From the NCBI GenBank assembly GCA_021204545.1, contig JAJPZF010000118.1, positions 1 to 5,609 on the forward strand: a DNA stretch of 5,609 bases, read 5' to 3'. Source of the DNA: Prevotellaceae bacterium (GTDB lineage Bacteria; Bacteroidota; Bacteroidia; Bacteroidales; Bacteroidaceae). Within the stretch, counting starts at the first letter, position 1; every line of letters starts with the position of its first letter. This document shows, in pieces, positions 1 through 5,609 of this stretch. The notes beneath the pieces were generated by a model that made no database searches, was not told where the DNA came from, and worked only from the letters and a program-made list of their open reading frames with translations. Both the position numbers and the translations under genes were made by a program.

Positions 1-22
1 TAAGACTAAGTTAATATAAAAG

Positions 23-34
23 CCCCCCCCCCCC
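23..34. repeat. Homopolymer run of 12 C (12 G on the minus strand)
   Basis: Twelve uninterrupted C residues follow an A/T-rich stretch (TTAATATAAAAG) and are followed by TTGCCG. The run lies outside any reading frame I can support, 37 bases beyond the stop codon of the decayed ATPase gene. Runs of this length slip during replication and are also places where sequencing and assembly fail. No promoter elements of the Bacteroidota type (TTTG with TAnnTTTG) are visible beside it, so a phase-variable promoter is only a possibility. The remaining bases of 1-70 show no gene, tRNA or hairpin that I can recognise. Confidence 0.9.
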
Positions 35-70
35 TTGCCGCAACTACATCCATACACGAAGAATAGGGTC

Positions 71-812
71 TCAGAAAGTAGCGCGCTCATCATCTGTGTC
101 AAGATTTAGAGATTGTTGTGTAGCATCGAGCAGCGTCCCGAACGGATAGAGAAGCCCGTTGTCTGTGTCTCTGACTAGCAAACCCTCTTGCGCTAGTCTA
201 CTAAGAGCTTTAGAAACCGTTCCTCTCTTAAGCCCCACAGGGTCGCTTGCCGTCTTGCTCGCCGTCTCTATCCAGCTGGTAAGCTCGGCGTTGGTCTTGC
301 CGACCTTGCCGTTCTCCGAGTAGAACCGCCTGAGCAGATCCTCGATCCGCTCCTTGATGCTCTTGGGCATTTCCTGCTTGGGGGCTGTCATCGGGGCGGG
401 GCAGCCGTCAGAGCTTGCCGCCATCGAGACCCAGAAGGGCTTGAAGTTCAGGGTACGCCCGCCCATCTTGTAGGGCTTCACCTCTATGTGCGGGCTGTCA
501 GGCTCGCGGGAGACGAGGATATTGCACTCTCCTTTCTGCAAGAGCAAACTGCCTAAATGCCCACGCTCGTTCAGCCCGTCCTTGTTAAGGTGCAGAGCGG
601 AGCTGATGTGTGTGCCGTTATCCTGGGGCAAGCCGCATAAGGCAACGCACGAACTTGGTGCACTCCTTAAGGTCGTTGAAGTCCCCCGACGGGTTGACAT
701 CCACAATGCCGTCGATGAAAACCACGGCGGGCTTGTGTCGGGAGATGATGTCCTTGAAGCCGTGTTGCGGAAGCCCGTCACGGCACGATTTCGCGGTGAG
801 GGGCGTCTGCTA
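71..812 (-). pseudogene. Decayed, 5'-truncated RepA/AAA-type P-loop ATPase of a Bacteroidales mobile element
   Basis: Two reading frames must be joined to read this gene. In 809-626 the minus strand encodes DGLPQHGFKDIISRHKP, then AVVFIDGIVDV, a hydrophobic strand ending in Asp that looks like a Walker B motif (VVFID at 725-711), then SGDFNDLKECTKFVRCLMRLA. That frame stops at TAA 618-620. One base over, in 625-71, it continues as QDNGTHISSALHLNKDG, then RGHLG (565-551), then GGRTLNFKPFWVSM. A charged tail follows with a probable winged helix (LKRGTVSKALSRLAQEGLLV), ending at TGA 71-73. The order Walker B, 'LHxNK', 'RGHLG', C-terminal winged helix fits the RecA-fold ATPases (RepA-like helicase or primase-helper proteins) found on Bacteroidales mobilizable and integrative elements. 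Such proteins act in replication or mobilisation of their element. The Walker A half is absent, and upstream in frame there is a TAG (810-812). No start codon or leader is recognisable, so it is probably dead. Recognition of the family is from memory of its motifs. That it is a pseudogene is fairly sure; the exact 5' limit of homology is not. Confidence 0.7.
625..628 (-). other. Frameshift site in the ATPase relic (GGGG run)
   Basis: On the minus strand the codons CTT GCC CCA GGA TAA read L-A-P-G-stop. Removing one C from the four-base run gives CTT GCC CAG GAT AAC, that is L-A-Q-D-N, which joins the Walker B frame to the RGHLG frame without a gap. The change is therefore one extra base in a short homopolymer. 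It could be a real mutation or a sequencing error. Even if corrected, the gene would still lack its N-terminal half, so the shift does not by itself explain the loss of function. Confidence 0.75.
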
Positions 813-885
813 TACGTCCGCACGCGGAAAATCGCTTGGCGGTGCCTTAAAATGCCCAGAAACGGCAAAAGCGATGTGGGGACAC
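813..885. other. Unassigned junction between the ATPase relic and the operon terminator
   Basis: No reading frame here continues the ATPase convincingly on the minus strand. One frame gives GRIADAPHREIVP before a stop, which could be a further frame-shifted piece of the same gene (compare the 'REI' helix expected before the Walker B strand), but this is weak. Another frame stays open up to 931, but its arginine- and serine-rich content does not resemble the family. The breakpoint that removed the Walker A half most likely lies within these 70 or so bases. Confidence 0.4.
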
Positions 886-926
886 AAGGAGGGCTGGAGG
901 CAATGAAGCCCCCAGCCCTCCTTTTT
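886..926 (-). terminator. Hairpin terminator at the end of the efflux operon, possibly bidirectional
   Basis: AAGGAGGGCTGG (886-897) pairs perfectly with CCAGCCCTCCTT (912-923), giving a 12-bp G/C-rich stem. A further GGC/GCC pair (899-901 with 908-910) sits inside, closing the loop AATGAA. On the minus strand the hairpin starts about 20 bases after the stop codon of the outer-membrane efflux gene, which is where the terminator of that operon is expected. Its minus-strand tail (TTGTGT) is only moderately T-rich. On the plus strand the stem runs into TTTTT (922-926), so it would also stop transcription arriving from the left. Stem and position are seen directly; termination is inferred. Confidence 0.75.
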
Positions 927-945
927 GCCATTTCGGGAATGAATG

Positions 946-2340
946 TCAGTCCGTGCCTCCGCCCAGCGCCTCGTACAGAGAGATCGTCGCGGAGATGGCG
1001 TCCATTCGGTTGGATATGAAGTCCATCTCGGCAGAGATCAGCGAGTTCTGCGCAGTGATGACGTTCAGGTAGTTGCCCGAGCTGTTGAGGTAGAGCTTTT
1101 GCGTGGCGTCCAGGGCCGTCTTCAGAGCGTCGACCTGCTTGCCGTACAGGTCTCTGAGCCTCTCGGCAGTGCCCAGCTGCACCATCGCCGTGTTCACCTC
1201 GTTGCCCGCGGCTATGAGTGTCTGCTGGAAGTTGTTGGAGGCGATCTCCATGTCCAGCTTGCTTATCTTATACTGCGCCCTGAGCTTCCCGTTAGCGAAT
1301 ATCGGCTGCGTGAGGCTCGCTATGGCGTTCCCTATCATCATGCCGGGGTTTATTATTGATGTGCCCACGCTGTTGGTGTACTCTCCCGTTGCGGTGATGG
1401 TGAGGCTTGGCCAGAATGCCGCCCTCGCCGCCTTCATGTCATAGAATGCTCCAGCCAGTGTTAGTTCACTTTCCTTTACATCGGGTCGTCGGCTGAGCAG
1501 TGTGATTGGCACGCCTGTTGAGAGAATGGAGGGGGCCTGGAAGCTTGCCAGTCCCTGTCGCTCTATGCCGTGCGCCGTCTCCCCCATGAGGGTGCTGAGG
1601 CTGTTCTCTACAAGGCGAATATTCTCCTTAAGCGATGTGACGCTCGTGCAAATGCTGTAATATGTTGCCTCGATGCTCGAAACGGCAGCCGTGTTAGCCT
1701 GTCCGGCAGCCATCAGCTTGCGTTCCATGTCGAGGTACTTGGCCCAGTTCTCAGAGGTCTGCGTCATCATGTCAAGCTGCTCGTCGAGCATGGAGAGGTT
1801 GTAGTACATGTTCGCCACGTTTGCCACGAGCGAGGCCTGCACCGCCTGCCTTGCGTTCTCGAGCTGCTTCTTGGTGACCTCCACTCCCTTCTTCTGGTTG
1901 CGCAGCTGCGCGAAGTTCACGCTTTGCCAGCCGAATGTGACGGGCAGCTCGTAGGTCTTGCTGTTGCCGCTGGTCATGGAGGAGTAGGACTTGCGGTTGT
2001 AGGGGTCGTACATCTTCGTCACGCCCATGTCGGGAGTGAAGTACATGCTTGGCACGAACGCCAGTTTGCTTGCCTTAAGTGTGTACTGAACCTCCTGCAA
2101 CTGGATGTCGGCGTTGATGAGATCAGTGTTCTGCGCCAGCACTTTCTCGATGAGCGCCTGCAATGTGGGGTCGGTGAATATTTCCCTCCACTTCAGGTCA
2201 CCGAGGCTCTCCTCTCCGTCTGTCTGGGCGTCGCCGTATAGGCCGTCGGTGTTTATGTCAGCGGGTCTCTCGTAATCTTTTGTCGCTCCGCAGCCACTAA
2301 GAAGAGCGGTTGCCAAAGCTAAAAACAGTATCTTCTTCAT
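946..2340 (-). CDS. Outer-membrane efflux lipoprotein, NodT/OprM/TolC family
   Basis: This 464-residue protein would form the outer-membrane channel and periplasmic tunnel of a tripartite efflux pump. Residues 1-17 are a lipoprotein signal: KK, a hydrophobic core (ILFLALATALL) and the lipobox LSGC, making Cys17 the likely lipidated N terminus of the mature protein. This signal fixes the ATG at 2338-2340 as the start. Two outer-membrane efflux repeats follow, at roughly 55-250 and 275-460, both rich in long amphipathic helices. Family signatures are LLSRRPDV at 281-288, AAFWPSLTITATGEY near 308-321, LTQPIFANGKLRAQ at 343-356 and the terminal LYEALGGG. The length is normal for the family and the frame is intact. 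The gene begins 12 bases after the stop of the RND transporter, so the two are very probably co-transcribed. The adaptor protein it would contact is not in the window. The family is certain; the substrates are unknown. Confidence 0.95.
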   Translation of the reverse strand: MKKILFLALATALLSGCGATKDYERPADINTDGLYGDAQTDGEESLGDLKWREIFTDPTLQALIEKVLAQNTDLINADIQLQEVQYTLKASKLAFVPSMYFTPDMGVTKMYDPYNRKSYSSMTSGNSKTYELPVTFGWQSVNFAQLRNQKKGVEVTKKQLENARQAVQASLVANVANMYYNLSMLDEQLDMMTQTSENWAKYLDMERKLMAAGQANTAAVSSIEATYYSICTSVTSLKENIRLVENSLSTLMGETAHGIERQGLASFQAPSILSTGVPITLLSRRPDVKESELTLAGAFYDMKAARAAFWPSLTITATGEYTNSVGTSIINPGMMIGNAIASLTQPIFANGKLRAQYKISKLDMEIASNNFQQTLIAAGNEVNTAMVQLGTAERLRDLYGKQVDALKTALDATQKLYLNSSGNYLNVITAQNSLISAEMDFISNRMDAISATISLYEALGGGTD

Positions 2341-2360
2341 GTTGCGGTCTGTTTATTTAT
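2341..2360 (-). promoter_or_regulatory. Translation leader of the efflux lipoprotein without a Shine-Dalgarno sequence
   Basis: Read on the minus strand, the bases before the ATG are ATAAATAAACAGACCGCAAC. There is no GGAGG-like element at the usual distance; instead the leader is A-rich and contains the stop codon of the preceding transporter gene. This is typical of Bacteroidota, where initiation depends on A-rich unstructured leaders. The close spacing also allows translational coupling between the two genes. What is seen is the missing motif; how initiation works here is inferred. Confidence 0.4.
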
Positions 2361-5300
2361 TGTCCTCGTTTTGATGCCTTTCCTTAGCCTTCTGACTGCG
2401 CACACGCTCCTTGAGGAACTGCTGGTCGGCTTCCTCCTGCATGACAGGGCGTATGCGCTCCTGCAGGAACTCGAATATGATGAAGAACAGCGGCACGGTG
2501 AACAGGATAGCCATTGTGCCGACCACCATACCTCCCACAGTGCCAAGTCCGATGGTGCGGTTGCCATTCGAGCCTGCGCCCGAGGCGAGGATAAGAGGTA
2601 TCATACCGAATATCATCGTCAGCACGGTCATCAGGATCGGGCGAAGGCGAGCCTCAGCCGCAGCCACCGCCGCCTCCACGATGCCCATTCCCTTGCGCCT
2701 GCGCTCAAGGGCGAACTCGGTGATAAGAATGGCGGTCTTGGCAAGCAAGCCGATAAGCATAATCACACCCGTCTGCAGGTAGATGTTGTTCTCTATCTGC
2801 CCCATGAAGATGATGGGCAGTGCGTTATATCCCTGGTTCCACAGCCATGCGAAGAGATAGGTTCCCATAAGTCCCGCAGGCACTGAGAAGATGACAGCGA
2901 ACGGAACAAGGAAGCTCTCATACAAGCAACTGAGTATCAGGAAGATAAGGACCACGCAGACAGCATAGATAATATACGTGTCTATAGAGCCGATTGACTG
3001 GGCCTCCTCTCGTGCTATGCCGCCGTACTCGTAAGCGTAGCCGTCGGGGAAGACGTCCTTTGCCACTTTCTCAACAGCAAGCATCACGTCAGTATCAGAA
3101 ACGCCCGTGGCAGGGGTGATGTTGACGGTGATTGAACTGAACAGGTTGAAGCGGGTGTCTATCTCAGGGCCCTCAATGCGCGACAGCTTGACGAACTGGG
3201 AGATGGGTGCCATCTCGTCGCCGTTGCGCACGTACATATTATTAAGGTCAGCCTCCAGTGTGCGGTATTCAGGCGAAGCCTCAATCATCACACGATAGAC
3301 CTTCGAGAACTGGTTCATGTTGCTCACGTAAGAGCCGCCGCAATAGCTGCCCAGCTCGCTGAGCACGGAGGAGGGGCTTATGCCCGCCCTCTTGCACTGG
3401 GCTGCGTCCACCTCAACCTTTAACTGTGGGAAGTTGCGGGCGTAAGTGGTTATGGCTCGTGAGACCTCCTTGCGTTTGTTCAGTTCCTCAAGGAATTGCA
3501 GGGTGTAGTTGTAGAACACATCCTTGTCAGCTGCGCCAGTCTTGTCTTGCAGGTTAAGTTCAATGGAACCCATACCATAACCCGGAATCATGCCCGGCTC
3601 GAAGACGAAGCACTGCGCCTCCGGTATTTCCGTCAGCAGCTTAGCGTTAAGCTTAGCGTTAGCCACCATCGTTGAGGTGGACATGAAGTTAGCCAAAGGA
3701 CGCCAAAATCCATAGCGGCGCTGCCCCCAAGGCTTCAGCCTTATGATCATCATACCGTACGAGGTTCCCTGACCGGCAAGGAAGCCGTAGCCCGCAACCT
3801 TAGAGTAATCGCGCACCTCGGGTATGTCTTTCACTATCTCCTCCGCCTTGTTCAGCACGGAATATGTTGATGCCACGTTGTTGCCTGGCACACTCGACAC
3901 GTTCATCATGCAGACACCCTGGTCCTCAGTTGGCACAAGTCCCACGGACAGATGGTTCGCAAAGAAAATCATGCCCACAATGGCAATGGCAAGGCTGCCG
4001 AAGCTTACCCAATAACGCCATTTACGCTGCACACAGTGATGTATTACGTTGGCATATTTGTCGCGCAAAGTCTCGTAGGTCGCCTCGTATGCTTTCTTAG
4101 TTGTCTTGTTGATAAGCCCGAACACGCCCTTTTTCTTAGCATCCTCGTCTGCCGATCTCATCATCATGGCACAGAGGGCTGGGCAAAGCACAAGGGCGCT
4201 GACGCAGGAGATGCCCACTGCGGTGGCGAGGGTCACGCCGAACTGGGTGTAGAACACACCCGATGTGCCGCCCATGAAGCTCACAGGGATGAACACTGCC
4301 ATAAACACGCATGTACAAGAGATCACCGCCATCGTAACGTCTGCCATGGCATCTTTCGTGGCTTCGTAAGGGCTCTTATACCCTGCGTCAAACTTCGCCT
4401 GCACCGCCTCTACCACCACAATGGCATCGTCCACCACAGTACCGATGGCAAGCACAAGGGCGAAGAGCGTGAGCAGGTTAAGCGTGAAGCCTGCCACCTG
4501 CAAGCAGGCGAATGTGCCGACCAGCGAGACTATAATTGAGATGGAAGGGATGATGGTGGCCCGGAAGTTCTGCAAGAAGAAGTACACGACGAAGACCACA
4601 AGGATAATGGCTATGATAAGTGTCTCTTCCACGTTAGACACTGACTCAAGCAGGAAGTCGTTAGAGCTCATCATAGTGACGAACTTCAAGCCCTGTGGCA
4701 TGTCTTTGCTCAGTTCCTCCAATTTGGCCGTAACACGGTCGTTCGTCTCCTTGGCGTTAGAACCTGCAAGCTGATAGCACATGAACGTCACGCCGTTGTT
4801 GCCGTCCACCTCGCCGTGGTATGCATAGCTCTCGGCTCCCAGCTCGATGGTCGCGATGTCTTTAAGGCGGAGCAGCGTGCCGTCATCGTTGGCCTTGATG
4901 ACCATGTCCTCGAACTCTGTGAGTTCCTTCAGACGGCCAGTGTACTTCATCGTGTACTGTAGAGGGTTGTCAACCCCGTCGCCATGCGTTCCGTTCACAG
5001 GCTTCTCACCCAGCTGCCCAACTGGAGCCTCAAGGTTCTGCTCGGCGAGCGCTTCTGTCACGTCGGAAGGAACGACGCTGTATTGAGCCATAATGTCGGG
5101 CTTCAGCCAGATACGCAGAGAGTATGTGCCGCCCAGCACCATCACATCGCCCACACCCTCGACACGCTTCAGCTGAGGGGTTACGTTGATGTCCAGATAG
5201 TTGGAGATATAGTCCTCGTCAAATTCAGGCTTCGAGGAGGTCAGCGCGTCGATTTGCAGGAAGGAGGTCTGTCGCTTTGTCGTGGTCACACCGATTTGCG

Positions 5301-5609
5301 TAACCTCCTGAGGCAGAAGTCCTTGTGCCTTGCTCACGCGGTTCTGCACGTTCACAGCCGCCATATCGGGGTCTGAGCCTTGCTTGAAGTAGATATTGAT
5401 GGTGGCAGAGCCAGAGTTCGTGGCGGTGGAGGTCATGTAAAGCATGTTCTCCACACCGTTTATGCTCTCCTCAAGGGGCTGGATGACGGCGTTCATCACC
5501 GCGCTCGCGTCCGCGCCAGTGTAAGTTGCGGATACGCTTACCGTTGGGGGCGCTATGTCAGGATACGACTCCATGGGCAGGTTGAAGTAGCTTATCGCGC
5601 CCACGAGCA
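2353..5609 (-). CDS. RND multidrug efflux transporter, AcrB/MexB (HAE1) type, partial at the 5' end
   Basis: This inner-membrane proton antiporter would drive the tripartite pump. About 1,083 residues are visible, and alignment by eye to E. coli AcrB places LPMESYPDIAPP near AcrB residue 30, so roughly 20 residues (most of TM1) are missing past the window edge. In numbering from the GTG at 5602-5604, the proton-relay residues are all present: Asp392-Asp393 (AcrB D407/D408), Lys956 (K940), Arg986 (R971) and Thr993 (T978). The porter-domain switch loop is GYGFLAGQGTSYG at 605-617. Membrane segments fall near 327-345, 352-370, 375-396, 424-445, 456-482, 530-550, 876-894, 899-921, 944-962, 988-1010 and 1020-1047, with the two large periplasmic loops between the first two and between 550 and 876. 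This is the normal RND layout. A stretch of about 14 extra residues lies between TM9 and TM10. The C-terminal tail is highly charged. The GTG is not the true start, since the frame stays open to the edge. Substrates cannot be told from the sequence. Confidence 0.97.
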   Translation of the reverse strand, partial: LVGAISYFNLPMESYPDIAPPTVSVSATYTGADASAVMNAVIQPLEESINGVENMLYMTSTATNSGSATINIYFKQGSDPDMAAVNVQNRVSKAQGLLPQEVTQIGVTTTKRQTSFLQIDALTSSKPEFDEDYISNYLDINVTPQLKRVEGVGDVMVLGGTYSLRIWLKPDIMAQYSVVPSDVTEALAEQNLEAPVGQLGEKPVNGTHGDGVDNPLQYTMKYTGRLKELTEFEDMVIKANDDGTLLRLKDIATIELGAESYAYHGEVDGNNGVTFMCYQLAGSNAKETNDRVTAKLEELSKDMPQGLKFVTMMSSNDFLLESVSNVEETLIIAIILVVFVVYFFLQNFRATIIPSISIIVSLVGTFACLQVAGFTLNLLTLFALVLAIGTVVDDAIVVVEAVQAKFDAGYKSPYEATKDAMADVTMAVISCTCVFMAVFIPVSFMGGTSGVFYTQFGVTLATAVGISCVSALVLCPALCAMMMRSADEDAKKKGVFGLINKTTKKAYEATYETLRDKYANVIHHCVQRKWRYWVSFGSLAIAIVGMIFFANHLSVGLVPTEDQGVCMMNVSSVPGNNVASTYSVLNKAEEIVKDIPEVRDYSKVAGYGFLAGQGTSYGMMIIRLKPWGQRRYGFWRPLANFMSTSTMVANAKLNAKLLTEIPEAQCFVFEPGMIPGYGMGSIELNLQDKTGAADKDVFYNYTLQFLEELNKRKEVSRAITTYARNFPQLKVEVDAAQCKRAGISPSSVLSELGSYCGGSYVSNMNQFSKVYRVMIEASPEYRTLEADLNNMYVRNGDEMAPISQFVKLSRIEGPEIDTRFNLFSSITVNITPATGVSDTDVMLAVEKVAKDVFPDGYAYEYGGIAREEAQSIGSIDTYIIYAVCVVLIFLILSCLYESFLVPFAVIFSVPAGLMGTYLFAWLWNQGYNALPIIFMGQIENNIYLQTGVIMLIGLLAKTAILITEFALERRRKGMGIVEAAVAAAEARLRPILMTVLTMIFGMIPLILASGAGSNGNRTIGLGTVGGMVVGTMAILFTVPLFFIIFEFLQERIRPVMQEEADQQFLKERVRSQKAKERHQNEDNK
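3637..3660 (-). repeat. Tandem 12-bp repeat inside the RND gene (NAKL-NAKL)
   Basis: On the minus strand AACGCTAAGCTT is followed directly by AACGCTAAGCTG. The two copies differ in one base, and they encode Asn-Ala-Lys-Leu twice (residues 649-656 of the visible protein). The unit is a multiple of three, so gain or loss of a copy keeps the frame. It lies in the second periplasmic (porter) domain, after the switch loop. It may be a recent duplication or simply a repetitive helix. Confidence 0.7.

Noticed and set aside
629..931. The first 102 residues of the open frame that starts at 931 on the minus strand, taken as the true N terminus of the ATPase-like protein.
   Set aside because: The content is low-complexity, rich in Arg, Ser, Thr and Pro, and starts within the terminator hairpin region. 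The neighbouring frame at 809-626 carries the Walker B-like strand instead.
486..1019. Open frames on the plus strand across the ATPase relic (also 610-906).
   Set aside because: They cross the terminator and the end of the efflux gene, show no recognisable motif, and overlap minus-strand sequence with clear homology-like motifs.
1570..2241. A 223-residue open frame on the plus strand.
   Set aside because: It is antisense to the efflux lipoprotein gene, His/Leu/Val-rich, and has no domain. It is a shadow of the real gene.
2337..2567. A 76-residue minus-strand frame overlapping the end of the transporter.
   Set aside because: It is a Ser/Cys/Arg-rich out-of-frame reading of the transporter C terminus.
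3952..4539. A 195-residue open frame on the plus strand.
   Set aside because: It is antisense to the transporter gene, with His- and Cys-rich content typical of a reversed membrane-protein frame.
5602..5604. The GTG codon as the start of the RND transporter.
   Set aside because: The frame remains open to the window edge, and the family has about 20 more residues, including most of TM1, before this point.
1..5609. CRISPR arrays, tRNA or rRNA genes, insertion sequences, or defence islands.
   Set aside because: No regularly spaced repeats, cloverleaf-like segments, transposase motifs or terminal inverted repeats were seen on either strand.

Overview
The window looks like Bacteroidota chromosome, most like the Bacteroidales (Prevotella or a relative). 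The reasons are the wording of the RND pump (LPMESYPDIAPP, TYTGADAS, STATNSGSATINIYFKQGSDPDMAAVNVQNRV), the absence of Shine-Dalgarno sequences with an A-rich leader instead, and the remains of a RepA/AAA-type ATPase of the kind carried by Bacteroidales mobile elements. The taxon is inferred from protein style; no rRNA or other marker gene is present. Everything coding is on the minus strand.

From the right edge to position 2353 there is a nearly complete inner-membrane RND efflux transporter of the AcrB/MexB (HAE1) type. It lacks only about its first 20 residues, which lie beyond the window. It is followed after 12 bases by an outer-membrane efflux lipoprotein of the NodT/TolC/OprM type (946-2340). 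These are the last two genes of a tripartite efflux operon. The periplasmic adaptor (AcrA/MexA type) is not in the window and is expected just upstream, past base 5609. Together the parts would move drugs, bile salts or other amphipathic compounds from the periplasm and inner-membrane leaflet out of the cell, using the proton gradient. The actual substrates cannot be read from the sequence.

The operon ends at a strong hairpin (886-926). Directly beyond it, in 71-812, is a decayed gene: the C-terminal half of a P-loop ATPase, with a Walker B-like strand, an RGHLG motif and a winged-helix-like tail. It has no N-terminal half or Walker A motif, is shifted in frame at a GGGG run (625-628), and has an in-frame stop at its 5' end. 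I read it as the relic of a mobile or integrated element that abutted the efflux operon.

The left 70 bases hold no gene but include a run of 12 C residues (23-34), which is either a slippage-prone tract or an assembly artefact. I see no RNA gene, CRISPR array, insertion sequence, origin or recognisable promoter. I did not find a convincing new biological system; the decayed ATPase at the operon boundary and the C12 tract are the points most worth a second look.
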